A stretch of DNA of 64,000 nt from Planctomycetaceae bacterium (GCA_021732845.1 JAKFUF010000062.1:1-64000), one strand, 5' to 3'. Counted from the stretch's first letter, positions 27,099 to 38,112 are shown. The notes: generated by a model from the sequence alone, not told the origin. A program made the numbers and translations.

Positions 27099-30000
27099 GT
27101 GATTGCAACTCGTTCGCTGAAATTCGTGATCAGCCTGCCCTGGGTGATACCGTGTGTCTATTTCGCCTGCCAGGTCAAGGCGGACGATCAGGTGCCCGCT
27201 CGGACATTGACCTGGTCTCTGCGAGACGAATTTCAGACGGGAGGCAGTCGGCAGAACCCGAATACTGACCGCGATGGGCAAATCGTCTGGCATTTTCTGC
27301 GCACGACGCGGTCGGAGGGGCCGGTCGAGTCGCGGAAGTGGCTGCGCGATGGTCGATACGTGCCGCTGGCTGATGCGGGAGACAAGCTGTTCGGCTCGCC
27401 GCTCGACGGCTGGGCCTACCGGGCGAAGGAACCGCTCGCGCCCGCCATTGGCAAGCTGTCAGCGAAATACGACATCGGGCTGAAGTTTGTGCCAGGGGAC
27501 ATCTTGATCGCTCCGGGACCGGATCATGCTGTCGTGGTGGGTTGGCGAAGTCCAGTCGGTGGCAAACTGGAGATTTAGGGAACATTCGAGCATGGACAGT
27601 CATGCTGTGGCGACAACTCGAAGATTCGCTGGTCTGTGGAGCGGGGACCTGCGCCCGAGCAGTCGACCGGCTTCGCGCCGATGGTCCTGGCTTCCGGAGA
27701 GTCGGACTTTGGAACTGCGACGCAGCGGGGGGTATTCCATGTTCGTGATCAGGTGGTGCAACCGGACGACTACGTCTATTTCATCGTCGATGCATTCGCA
27801 GACGGGACCGCGACTCCCCACCACGGCGACGGAACGCGTCTGGAAGTGACGCTGACCGTGCGCGATGCCGTCGTGCCCCCGCCACCGTCGTTCGAGAACG
27901 ACGTCCTGCCGTTACTTGCGGCAAAGTGTCACGATTGTCATGGCGCAGACGTGCAGGAAGCGAGGCTCGACCTGCGGACGCTTTCCGAGATCCTGAGGGG
28001 CGGGGAGAATGGACCGGCGATCATTCGCGGGGAACCGAACGGGAGCCTGCTGATCGACCTGGCTGACAAAGGACAAATGCCACCGGGGAAGGATGACAAA
28101 CTCAGCGCGAAAGAGCTAGCTCTGTTGCGCCGCTGGGTCAAGGCGGGAGCGCCGGCCGATGAGAACGTCGTAGCGCTGCCGCCGCATACTCAGGTCACGG
28201 AGGCCGATCGCAGTTATTGGGCCTTTCAACCGCCTCGCAAATCCGCGGAGCCGCCAATTCGGAACGAGGTCCGAGTGCGAACGGCAATCGACCGGTTCCT
28301 GCTGTCGAGGCTGGAAGAGAAAGGACTGGGCTTTTCACCCGATGCGGAAAAGGGAGTGCTCATTCGGCGGGCCTATCTTGATTTGATCGGACTGCCCCCG
28401 GAACCAGCGATTGTCGCGGCGTTCGTCAACGACGAACGAGCGAACGCGTACGAGTTGTTGATCGACGAGTTGCTGAAATCCCCGCACTATGGCGAGCGTT
28501 GGGGACGGCACTGGCTCGATGCGGCGGGATATGTCGATGGCAAGCTCGACAACGATCTGGGGACGATGTACCCGAACCATGGCATCTGGCGGTATCGCGA
28601 TTACGTCATACAGGCGTTCAACGACGATCTGCCGTTCGACCGGTTCCTCACCGAGCAGATTGCCGGGGATGAATTGGTCGACTGGCGCGGGGCCGAGACG
28701 TTCGACGCGCGAACGAAGTCGCTGCTCGCGGCTACGGGCTTCCTGCGAAACGTCGACGACCACACCGACTTTGATCAGTACGGCATCGAGAAGCGGTACG
28801 AAGTCGTCAACGAAACGCTCGACATGTTTTCGACGGCGGTCCTGGGGCTAACACTCGAGTGTTGCCGCTGTCACAACCACAAGTACGACCCACTGCCGCA
28901 GCGCGATTACTATCGGCTGATGGCCTGCTTCGAACCGGCCTTCAATCCGCATGCCTGGAAGAAGCCGAAGGACCGCCACCTCGCGGATGTCTCTCCCAAA
29001 GAGCGAGCCGCCATGGATCAGCGGAATACGGAAATCGACCAGCAGATCGCGGAACTGACCAAAGCCGAAACTACGCTGCGGCAGCAGGTTCGGCAGCGAA
29101 TTCTGGAGGCACGCCTGGCGTCGATTCCCGAAGCGATTCGCAACGATGTCCGGCAAGCCGTGGAGATGAAACCGGAGCAGCGAAGCGAAGTGCAGAAGTA
29201 CCTCGCGGAAAAGTTCGCGCCGACACTGGCGATTGCCGATGCGGACATCAATGCGGCGCTGACCGACGCCCAGAAGGCAACGCTCAAATCGAGCACCGAA
29301 CAACGAACCGCGTTGGCGACGGGAAAAAAGACTTACGGCGTCATTCAGGCGCTGTGGGATGTCGGCCCGCCGCCGGTGTCGCATGTGCATCGTCGGGGCA
29401 ATGTCAAAGCGCACGGAGTGCTCGTGCAGCCTGGGTTCCCCGAAATCCTGCAGCCGGTCGCGACCTCGGCGAGTGCAGTGGCGCAGAAGACTCAGGGCGA
29501 GACGAGCGGCCGCCGCCTGGCGCTGGCTCACTGGTTGACCCAGCCGGATCATCCGCTCACCGCCCGGGTGTTCGTCAATCGCGTCTGGCACCATCACTTC
29601 GGACGCGGCATTGTCGAGACACTCGGCAACTTCGGGCACTCGGGGAGCCTGCCGACGCATCCGGAACTGCTCGACTGGCTCACCGTCGACTTCATCGAGC
29701 ACGGCTGGAGCATCAAACGGTTGCATCGGCAGATCATGCTTTCGACCGCGTACCAGCAGTCATCACGCCGACCGGCTCGCGGCTCGGATGAGGCCGCCGT
29801 GTCCGGCGAGAAGATCGACCCGGACAATCACCTGCTGTGGCGGATGAACCTGCGTCGGCTGGAAGCGGAGATCGTCCGCGATGCGGTGTTGGCCGTGTCC
29901 AGCTCGCTGGATCCGACTGCGGGTGGCCCGCCGGTCGAGATCACGAATCCCGCGGATGGATTGTCCGAGGCCAAGCCCGAACCGACTCCGAGCAGTCCGA

Positions 30001-30413
30001 ATCGCCGAAGTGTGTACCTCTTCGCGCGGCGCGTTTATCCGCTCAAGTTCCTGGAGATTTTCGACGCGCCCATCATGCCAGTGAACTGTACACAGCGGTT
30101 AAATTCGGCGACGGTGCTGCAATCGCTGGCGGTCCTCAACAGCGAGTTCCTGTTCGCCCAGTCTGAATAACTGGCTGCACGGATCAGTGAGGCGGCCGGT
30201 CCGGAGAGCGAACAGCGAGTGAAGTTCGGGTTTCAGATCGTGTTCGCTCGCCAGCCGACGCAGAGCGAATTGGCGAAGGGGGTCGCGTTTCTGAATGAGC
30301 AGGAACGCGGATACATTTCGGCAGCGGACCCCGCCGAGAAAGCACGGCAGACGGCCCTGGCCGACTTCTGCCATATGCTCCTGTCGTCCAACGAATTCCT
30401 GTATGTGGAGTGA
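27099..30413 (+). pseudogene. PSD1-type protein (PSCyt1-DUF1549-DUF1553) with two in-frame stops
   Basis: One continuous frame of 1105 codons, interrupted only by TAG at 27576-27578 (GKLEI*GTFEHGQSC) and TAA at 30168-30170 (FAQSE*LAARISEA). Both sides of each stop read as family sequence. The order is an exported N-terminal part (GTG 27099, AAGGGA upstream), a beta-module with GDYVYFIVDAFADGTATPHH (residue near 225), the haem motif CHDCH from codon 277, DUF1549 (VRTAIDRFLLSRLEEKGLGF, YGERWGRHWLDAAGY), CCRCHNHKYDPLPQRDYY, a coiled middle and DUF1553 (RVFVNRVWHHHFGRGIVETL). It precedes a DUF1501 gene by 7 bases, the normal planctomycete pair. Internal restart at 27636 could give an 844-residue product without signal peptide. 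Confidence 0.85.
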
Positions 30414-30420
30414 ATGAACC

Positions 30421-31853
30421 ATGCATCCGACTCGACGGGAACTGCTGCAATCGATCGGCGGCGGCTTTGGCACGTTGGCGCTGGCGGGCTTGCTCGACCA
30501 GGCGGGCCTGCTGTCGCCTGCGTGCGCGGCGGAAGCCTTGCGCGGAGCGAACCCACTCGCTCCGCGACAGGGACATTTTCCGGGCAAGGCGAAAGCCGTC
30601 ATTCAGTTGTGCCAGAACGGCGGTCCGTCACAGATGGACCTGTTCGATCACAAGCCGGAGTTGTCCAAACGGAGTGGTCAGCCGCATCCCGAGCAGGTCG
30701 AAGTCTTCCAACTGGGCAACAAGAACGTCCTGCTGGGGACGCCATTCCAGTTCGCCAGGCACGGGCAATGCGGGATGGAACTTTCCGAGTTGATCCCGCA
30801 TCTGGCCGGTGTCGCAGATGATCTGTGCCTCATCCGTTCGATGTTCACGGAGAACAACAACCATCCGTTCGCGCTGAACATGCTGCAAACCGGGAAGACC
30901 TTCAACGGCCGCCCGGCGATGGGATCTTGGATCGGATACGCAATGGGCACGGAGAACCAGGATCTGCCGTGTTACATCGTGCTCCGTGATCCGGGTGGTT
31001 ACAACACTTCGGGAAAGATGGTTTGGTCCAGTGGCTGGTTGCCTGCCGTGTACCAGGGGACCGAGTTCAATTCGTCCGGCTCGCCGGTGCTGCATCTGAA
31101 TCCCGCGCGTCCGATCTCGGCGGAGTCGCAGGCTCGCTCGCGCCGATTTCTTCAGGAGCTCAATGCCACGCATCTCGAAGACCATCCGGGGGAGTCGGAA
31201 CTCGAAGCCTGCATCCAGAACTTCGAACTCGCGGCCCGCATGCAGTTGACCGCCACGCAGTTGCTCGATCTGAAGTCGGAGACCGAAGCGACCCGCAAGC
31301 TCTACGGTCTCGACAACCCGGCCACGGCGGGATATGGGACGCGCTGCCTGATGGCCAGACGGCTGGTCGAATCCGGCGTTCGGTTCGTCCAGGTCTTTCC
31401 GCCGCTCGACCCGTCTTTCCAGCCCTGGGACAACCATTCGAATTTGAAAAACGACCTTACCAAGATCTGCGGTCACGTCGATCAGCCGAGCTCAGCACTC
31501 ATCACCGACCTGAAGCAGCGGGGCCTGCTCGACGATGTGATGGTGATGTGGACCGGGGAATTTGGCCGCCTGCCGATCACCGAGGGGCCGACGGTCGCGA
31601 CCACAACCGCCATGCCTTCAGCACACTAATGGCCGGCGGTGGTTTCAAGGCGGGCCACATTCACGGGGCGACGGACGAGTTTGGCTACAAGTCGGTGGAA
31701 AACCGCGTCAGTGTTCCCGACCTGCATGCCACGATCCTTCACCAACTGGGCATCAACCACACGAAACTGACCTTCACGCACAGCGGCCGTCCCGAGCGAC
31801 TTACTGATCCTGAAGTAACGGGCGCCCGTGTCGTCAACGAGATACTTTCGTAA
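30421..31853 (+). pseudogene. DUF1501 protein gene with a one-base frameshift
   Basis: A Tat-like start (MHPTRRELLQSIGGGFGTLA) is followed by the DUF1501 blocks QLCQNGGPSQMDLFDHKP, MFTENNNHPFALNMLQTGK and [16 protein letters not shown]. After that the frame breaks: the real continuation [44 protein letters not shown] lies in another frame and ends at 31853. Restoring one G in the run at 31584-31587 rejoins them. The conserved C-terminal quarter is therefore not translated in frame. This is the usual partner of the PSD1 gene just upstream, which is broken too. Function of the family (exported, sulfatase-like fold) is uncertain. Confidence 0.85.
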
Positions 31854-31956
31854 CCGCGAGTAACTCCGATGCAGTTCTGCGTGTCGAGTGTCGGCAGAAG
31901 GTGATCGACGAACAGTATTCGAAACGCGGCATGCCTGGAAAAATGGAGACTGGTTC

Positions 31957-33459
31957 ATGAGCAACGCGCGATGTCTGCCATGGTGTGTCCTGGGAATTAT
32001 GGGACTCTGCCTTGCCTCGATTTCTCCTGCCAATGCTGCTCGTGCGTCGGACGAGAACGGACTTCGTGTTCCAATCGGTCAGCGGCAGTTGTTCCTCGAC
32101 GATCGGGTGATCGAATCGGTGGAGCATTTGAAACGGACGCTGCATCAACCGGAAAAACGCGGGGCCGTAATCCGCAGTCAGAACCCGTCGCAGACAATCC
32201 AGACGCGAACGGCACCGGTGTGGGATCCCGACCAGAAGCAGTTCAAGTTATGGGTGATGAGTACCGATCAGCCACTACGGGGCAGCCAGGACGGATTGCA
32301 TTGGATGCCCGGTACGGCACCGAACCTGCGGATCGACCATGCCGTTTATGATCCGCACGACCCCGATCCGGCAAGGCGATACAAAGCCGCCTTGCTGAAC
32401 GAGGGCTTCGCCGTTTCCCCGGACGGCGTGCAATGGACGAAGCTCGATCTGCCCGCCATTCCGAGCAGCGACGAAGGCAACTTCAGTTACGATCCTCAAG
32501 AAGGCCTGTTTATCCATTCGGTGAAACGCGGCGGTCCCCATGGACGGTCCGTGGCGATTGCCACAAGTCGGGACTTCAAGACATGGCACGACTATCGTGT
32601 CGTCTTCCATGCCGATGATCTCGATCAGGAAATCGGGCGACGGCGAATCGCGGAACGGCTGACAAATCCCAACCTGAAGCAAACAGAATACAATACCCCC
32701 GAACATTACAGCGTTCAGATCTACAACATGGGCGTGTTCCATTACGAGGGAATTTATATCGGTTTGCCATCGATCTATCACCACACGGGAAAAGTGCCGC
32801 CGGGCTGGCCTGGATTTGACAAGGTGCGACTGTCTCCAGCCATGCGCGACGCGGTGAGCAAGTACGGCGACTACACGGGCTTTTACAACATTCAAGTCGC
32901 CACCAGCCGTGATCTGGTCCATTGGCAGCGGGTGGCCGAGCGCCAGCCATTTCTGGAAGCTTCACCCCTCGAGGCTGGAGCCTACGACATCCAGACGATC
33001 ATCGGTCCGTCCGCTCCCGTCGTCCGCGACGATGAGTTGTGGTTCTATTACACCGGTATCAAACACTATGGGTTTGTGGCGTCCGGCAACGAAACTGGCT
33101 ACGACGACTACTATCCCGACAAAGGGGCCGTATGCCTGGCCGTGCTGCGACGAGACGGTTTTGTCTCACTCGATGCAGGTGATACTTCTGGAATTTTGTT
33201 GACGAAGCCCTTCAAACTCAATGGGACGCACCTGCATGTCAACGTGAATGCCGCCGCGGGTGAACTTGGTGTCACCGCACTCGATGGGGATGGCAAAGCG
33301 ATTGCCGTCTCCGAACCGGTTGTGGGGGACAAACGTCAAACGGCAGTCCAGTGGAAGTCGGGCGATTTGCAAGGCCATCAGGGGAAGCTGGTTCGATTTC
33401 GATTCACACTTCGTAACTCGCAGTTCTATTCGTTCTGGCTCCGTGAGGAATCGCGCTGA
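31957..33459 (+). CDS. Secreted beta-propeller glycosidase-like protein
   Basis: 500 residues from ATG 31957, with a signal peptide (CLPWCVLGIMGLCLASISPA). The conserved opening VPIGQRQLFLDDRVIESVEH is typical of planctomycete propeller proteins annotated as hypothetical or GH32-like. Propeller blades follow (PVWDPDQKQFKLWVMSTDQP, VATSRDLVHWQRVAERQPFL, VRDDELWFYYTGIKHYGF), and then a C-terminal beta-sandwich (LRRDGFVSLDAGDTSGILLT). It acts outside the cytoplasm, presumably on carbohydrate; catalytic residues are not obvious. It is the intact paralogue of the truncated gene at 25590 and one of few unbroken genes in this cluster. Confidence 0.8.
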   Translation: MSNARCLPWCVLGIMGLCLASISPANAARASDENGLRVPIGQRQLFLDDRVIESVEHLKRTLHQPEKRGAVIRSQNPSQTIQTRTAPVWDPDQKQFKLWVMSTDQPLRGSQDGLHWMPGTAPNLRIDHAVYDPHDPDPARRYKAALLNEGFAVSPDGVQWTKLDLPAIPSSDEGNFSYDPQEGLFIHSVKRGGPHGRSVAIATSRDFKTWHDYRVVFHADDLDQEIGRRRIAERLTNPNLKQTEYNTPEHYSVQIYNMGVFHYEGIYIGLPSIYHHTGKVPPGWPGFDKVRLSPAMRDAVSKYGDYTGFYNIQVATSRDLVHWQRVAERQPFLEASPLEAGAYDIQTIIGPSAPVVRDDELWFYYTGIKHYGFVASGNETGYDDYYPDKGAVCLAVLRRDGFVSLDAGDTSGILLTKPFKLNGTHLHVNVNAAAGELGVTALDGDGKAIAVSEPVVGDKRQTAVQWKSGDLQGHQGKLVRFRFTLRNSQFYSFWLREESR

Positions 33460-33491
33460 GTCATTCGCAAGTCGTGGCGGGGAATACTCTG

Positions 33492-35185
33492 ATGAAGCGA
33501 GCACTTGTTTTTGTGTTCTTGCTGTTCGTCGCGATGGCTTTCACTGGGACAGCCCAGGCCGAGACGTTCCATGTGGCGCTCCAAGGCAATGACTCGGCTT
33601 TGGGAACGGCGGCCGCTCCTTGGCGAACGCTGCAGCGCGCCATCGACGCGTTAAAGCCGGGAGACACGGCTCTTGTCGGGCCGGGAAACTATCGCGAACG
33701 GATCGAAGTGCGACTTGGTGGGACGGCTGAGGCGCCGATCACACTCGCGGCGGCGCCTGGCGCGCGCGTGGTGGTGTCGGGCGCCGATCTGTTTTCGGAC
33801 GGCTGGAGCAATATCGAAGGCCTCGACGGCGCTTACAGTCATGCCTGGGATTTGCGATTTCCAATCAACGGCCCCAACGACTTGACGCACCCTGGCGACA
33901 AGGAACACGAATTGACGGGCCGTGCCGAGCAGGTGCTGCACAACGGCCGCCTGCTGCGCCAGGTGCTGCGACGGGAACAACTCGCCCCCGATACGTTCTT
34001 CGCCGACCTGACCGCTCGGCAACTCATCGTCTGGTTGCGTGATGGCAGCGATCCCGCTCGATCCGATCTCGAAGTCAGCACGCGCACGCAGTGGCTGGCG
34101 CCCGAGACGGGCGTGTCCCACGTACGAGTTCGCGGGATCAACTTTCGCTACGCCGCCAATCACGCGCAACGCGGCGCCTTCTTCCTTGGAGCTGGCAAGT
34201 CGCGCGGCTGGCAAATCGAGGACTGCGTTTTCGAGCGAGCCAATGGGCCGGGCGCGTCCTTCTCGGGCACGTCATCCGCCGCTGCGTCTTCCAGGACAAC
34301 GGTCAGTTGGGCTTCGGAGCTTACGCCTGCCACGACACCCGGTTGGCGGACTGCGGCATCTATCGCAACAACACAAAGGGCTACTCGAATGCTTGGGAAG
34401 CGGGCGGTTTGAAGATCACGATGTCGCGCGGCTTCTCCCTGCAGCGCTGCCGCGCCGTCGATAATCGCGGCGCGGGGATTTGGTACGACATTGGCAACGA
34501 GCGGTCCGAAGTCGCGCACTGCTACGTGGCCGACAACGACGAGGCGGGCATCTTCTACGAAATCTCCTACGGCCTGCATGCACACGACAACCTGATCGTC
34601 AACAATGCCAACCACGTCGAGAAGCCCCGCGGCGCCTGGGGCTTTGGCGGCATCACGCTCTCGTCGTCTGAAGACTGCGTGATCGAGCACAACACGCTCG
34701 TCGGCAACCGGGACGGGCTCACGTTCCGCGAGCAGAATCGCACCACGCCGCGCATCGACGGCGGTGAGCAGCGAGTCCTGAATCGCAGACATGTTCTGCG
34801 CAACAACCTGGTCGCTAGTTCGCAGGGCTTCAACGTGGCGTTTTGGATGGACACGACTTTCTTCGGACCGCACCCAGGAGGTCACGACAAGTCCGATCCG
34901 ATCTTTGAAGACCCGAAGTCGCTGACGTTCCAACTCGAGCACAATCTCCTCTTCGCGCTGCCGGGACGAAGCAACTACCTCTTCGGCTGCTCGTGGAGGC
35001 CCAAGAGCCGCATGGCCCACACGCCGACGGAGTTCCTCGGAGTCTCCGGGATTGCGGACTCATCCTTCACGGGTGACCCCCGCTTCCGCGACCCGCTCGC
35101 ACGCGAGTACAGTCTGCTCCCGGACTCGCCGGTTGCCAGGATGAACGTCGGAGTCCGCGATGCCTCACAAATCCCACAGCGGTAG
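33492..35185 (+). pseudogene. Right-handed beta-helix protein gene with a frameshift
   Basis: Signal peptide MKRALVFVFLLFVAMAFTGT, then the DUF1565-like opening FHVALQGNDSALGTAAAPWR and TLQRAIDALKPGDT. Beta-helix rungs start in frame 0 and stop making sense after GPGASFSG near 34266. They continue in a different frame from HVIRRCVFQDNGQLGFGAYA through VNNANHVEKPRGAWGFGGIT to the stop at 35185. A missing G in the run at 34266-34268 explains the shift. Such proteins are often polysaccharide lyases or sugar epimerases. As it stands the product would end at 34412 with 40 unrelated residues. Confidence 0.8.
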
Positions 35186-35311
35186 GCGTCCGACGACGCC
35201 TCGCGAATCCGGCAGAATGCAAATAGCGACAAACGATCAAACGACCGCCGACCGAAACCTCTGGAAGAGACACAGAGTTCGCAACACGACTGAACGAACA
35301 GAGACTGACCT

Positions 35312-36943
35312 ATGCAACCGACATTCCACACAACATCTCGACGCATGGCGTTAGGTCTGTGTCTAGCCCTCCTGGTCCATTTCGGTCCGACCGAAGTGCT
35401 CGGCCAGCAGACGTTCGGCGCACTCAAAGCAAACCGAATTCTGTTTCTCGGCAATAGCCTCACGCTGCATGGACCTAAGCCGGAAATCCAATGGACCGGC
35501 AACTGGGGCATGGCCGCGAGCGCTCAAGACAAGGATTACGTTCACCTCCTGACTGCCGCGATCAACGCTCGCACTGGTGGAAAACTGATCGTCGAGCCGA
35601 CGCCCGTTGACGGCCACGACGGCGCCGAGAACATCTTGAACATCGCCAATATTCTGGAACGCGGATACCCGACGCTGCTGCGATGGCGCAAGGAGGGAGT
35701 TGATATCGCGCAGCGAATCGTCGAGGAAAGCCATCGCCGGAAACTGGAAGTCTTCTGGGAGCACCGCCTCAATGGCGCCGATCGTGAAGCCGATGTGACC
35801 ACACCGGCGCGGCATCCGCTCAAAGACAAACACCCCGAGTGGCTGATCGACGGCGGTTGGTGGAAGCCGGGTCTGTGGAACTTCGCCGTTCCGGAAGTCC
35901 GCCAGTACAAACTCACGGTTTTGCGGGAAGTTGCCGAGCGCTACGATCTCGACGGCCTGAGCCTCGACTTCGGCCGCCATCCGCCTTTCCTGCCGACCGG
36001 ACAACAGTGGGAGCAGCGCGATTCGCTGACCGATTTCGTACGTCAGGTGCGCGTGATGCTTCAGGAAGTCGCCAAGAAACGGGGCCGATCGTTTCTGCTG
36101 TCTGTCCGCGTCGCTGATTCTGTTCCCGGCTGCCACTTTGATGGCATCGATCTGGAGACCTGGGTGCGACAGGACCTCGTCGACATCATCATTATCGGCA
36201 CGCGCTCGATTGAAGTGGATCTGGCTGGTTTCCGGCGCCTCACCGCTGGCAGCCACGTCAAACTCTATCCCTGCATCGATCAGCATCACTCGCCCGACGG
36301 TTATCATGCGATGTCATCGCCGGACTTTTTGCGTGGCGTAGCCGCCAACTGGTGGCATCAGGGAGCGGATGGCATTGCCACGTTCAACTTCTGGAATGAG
36401 TTGCCCGCAGCAGCGAAGGTGATCGGTTCCAAGGGGCCATCGATCGGCGATCAATCGACCCATGCCCAGTTGTACCTGGAAATCGGCGATCCGAATGTGC
36501 TCTCTCCGCTCAACAAGTGGTTCGTGGTGTCGCGCCGCTACGGCGGCGGATTTTACGACCGCCAGGGGAACCGCTGGAACGACTACCTGAATTTGAATCA
36601 TCAGACACCGCTTCCGCTGACACTGACCGCGGACCCCGCTTGGGTCGAGGTGTACGTGGCCGATAACCTGGCCGCCTAAACCCGAACGGTGGATCGATTG
36701 GAGTTGCGTCTCGAGATCTCCGGTGAGCCGGCCCCTGAGCAGTTGGGGGTGAAGTTCAATGGAATCAGGTTACAGGCTCCGCAAATCAGCGACAGTTGGT
36801 GGGTCTTCAAGCTGACGCCTGGCAAGATGGCCGAGGGGCGTAACCTGCTGACCGTAGATGGCGGCAGACCTGACGAGCGCAAGAACCCGATCATTCTGGA
36901 GAAAGTCGAAGTCCACGCGACGTACCGGAATCGTCAGAAATGA
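35312..36943 (+). pseudogene. Chimeric SGNH-hydrolase/GH10-like gene with in-frame stop
   Basis: Signal peptide (ALGLCLALLVHFGPTEVLG). Residues about 40-125 then read as the front of an SGNH esterase (NRILFLGNSLTLHGP, WGMAASAQDKDYVHLL), but the later GND and DxxH blocks are missing. From about residue 130 the text changes to a GH10-like/DUF family sugar hydrolase (GVDIAQRIVEESHRRKLEVF, ERYDLDGLSLDFGRHPPFLP, WWHQGADGIATFNFWNELPA), itself lacking its front. The frame stops at TAA 36677-36679 and goes on in the same frame (TVDRLELRLEISGEPAPEQL) to 36943. It looks like two genes joined by an internal deletion. Confidence 0.7.
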
Positions 36944-37536
36944 AACTGACCCCGAAACAGCCTGCGGCCAGAATTCGATGTCGGCCAGCACATGTACATG
37001 ACGCCGATTCTCTTGCGACCTGAATGTCGACCGCGAACGGGATGACTTGCCGCACGGTTGCCGCGGCGGAGCGATTCAAGACATCCAATGCTGCGAAAGC
37101 GTACCTCGCCGAAGCGAGGACCAAAAAGCGATTACAGCCGAGTCGCTGAAGGCTCGAATCGAATTCCTGCAGAAGGTTCTTTTCCGAGAAAACCGTCGCA
37201 ATGGCTCGAACGTAACTCGAACTCGCCAAGGTTCGACGCGGAAAGGACTTGCGTCCATTCTGAAAACGGAGAGTCGTTGCGAAGAGGGTTGGTTCGGGCG
37301 TACTTTTTCACTTTCTCGAACCCGGTGACACCGCCGTTAGCTCTCCGAGCGAAAGCGGCATTGGCCAGAGGTCGCGAGTTATCCGCAAACCGCGGAACAA
37401 CTTGCGATGACTGCTTCCAGGGGTTCGCTCTCTGGTTCGTCCTGCGGGGATCGCCGAATTGGGGGGTTGGGTCCGTCTGTCCGGGATTTGGGCCGCGAAC
37501 TCTCACGCTCACGGATTAGGAACCCCCTGCTTGTTA
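36944..37536. other. Non-coding stretch, no gene recognised
   Basis: About 590 bases after the chimeric glycosidase. Short open frames on both strands (for example minus strand 37132-37512) have no recognisable texture. The region leads into remnants of an integrative element and probably contains other decayed parts of it. Confidence 0.4.
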
Positions 37537-37570
37537 GCAACCCCGTTGGGTTCGCAACCCCGTTGGGTTC
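37537..37570. repeat. 17-bp tandem duplication
   Basis: GCAACCCCGTTGGGTTC occurs twice in direct contact (37537-37553 and 37554-37570). Part of each unit is palindromic (AACCC/GGGTT). It lies at the edge of the recombinase remnant. Confidence 0.85.
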
Positions 37571-37587
37571 GCAAACCGAACCCAACT

Positions 37588-37762
37588 CACTTCAAGCCAT
37601 CGTCCGTCCCGAGTCGTTCGTCGCACAACGTCGCCCACAGGCGGCGTTGCTTGCGCCAGTCGAGCACGGTGGCGATCTGGCGGACATCGGATTCTTTGAT
37701 CGTGTCGCGGCCCTGGGTGGTTCGCGGCAAGAACAGAATCTCTTCCTGGGTTGGGACATGAT
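37588..37762 (-). pseudogene. C-terminal remnant of an unidentified gene of an integrative element
   Basis: On the minus strand, good coding text [40 protein letters not shown] and [16 protein letters not shown] ends at TGA (37588-37590). It joins directly to the recombinase remnant in a different frame. The family is not recognised; the position next to recombinase and DUF2924 pieces suggests a phage- or plasmid-type replication or helicase gene end. Confidence 0.45.
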
Positions 37763-37858
37763 GAACGCTTCCCCCGACTCCCGTTGGGCATCAAGCGAAT
37801 TGAATTCCTGCTCAAGTCCTTCTTCGGTGCTTTTGCGGGTGTAGATCGCACACCGCAC
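37760..37858 (-). pseudogene. Serine recombinase N-terminal remnant
   Basis: Starting from GTG at 37858 on the minus strand, [20 protein letters not shown] and [13 protein letters not shown] are the typical beginning of large serine recombinases, including the catalytic Ser (YTRKS). After about 33 residues the homology ends abruptly. The rest of the catalytic domain and the zinc-ribbon part are absent. Confidence 0.75.
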
Positions 37859-37945
37859 GGTCGAACTCGAAGCCGTTCGCCAGCACCTGCACCCGGATCA
37901 GGCGGCCCTTGTAGGAGCGGGTGATCAACGTGCCGGGGAGCGGCG
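37859..37945 (-). pseudogene. DUF2924 remnant
   Basis: The minus-strand text [20 protein letters not shown] with ANGFEFD matches the central strands of DUF2924 proteins, which normally sit just before a serine recombinase in integrative elements. The remainder (the RSLSAIARAITG part) is missing and the recombinase start follows at once. Confidence 0.55.
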
Positions 37946-38112
37946 TGCGGGACGCCCGGCTCTTTCATGCCAGGTATCTGGTCCGCTCCGTTTGCTGTAG
38001 AATTCCCACTCGAAATCTGAAGCGGTTGCCGACGCGAGAAGGGCGACGACATTGTTGATCGACAATCTGCGGATATGCCGGTGATTGAACAAGAACAAGA
38101 GGGACCAATTCG

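Noticed and set aside
27576-30170. Selenocysteine or pyrrolysine recoding at the in-frame stops of the PSD1 gene
   Set aside because: The stops are TAG and TAA, not TGA. Neither is at a Cys or catalytic position, no recoding hairpin is evident and other genes in the cluster have plain frameshifts, so decay or error is simpler.
37310-37400. tRNA-like fragment suggested by a GGTTCGAGAA-type loop on the minus strand
   Set aside because: No acceptor or anticodon stems could be built around it.
37132-37512. 126-residue minus-strand ORF
   Set aside because: No recognisable sequence texture, overlaps other short frames, and lies among element debris.
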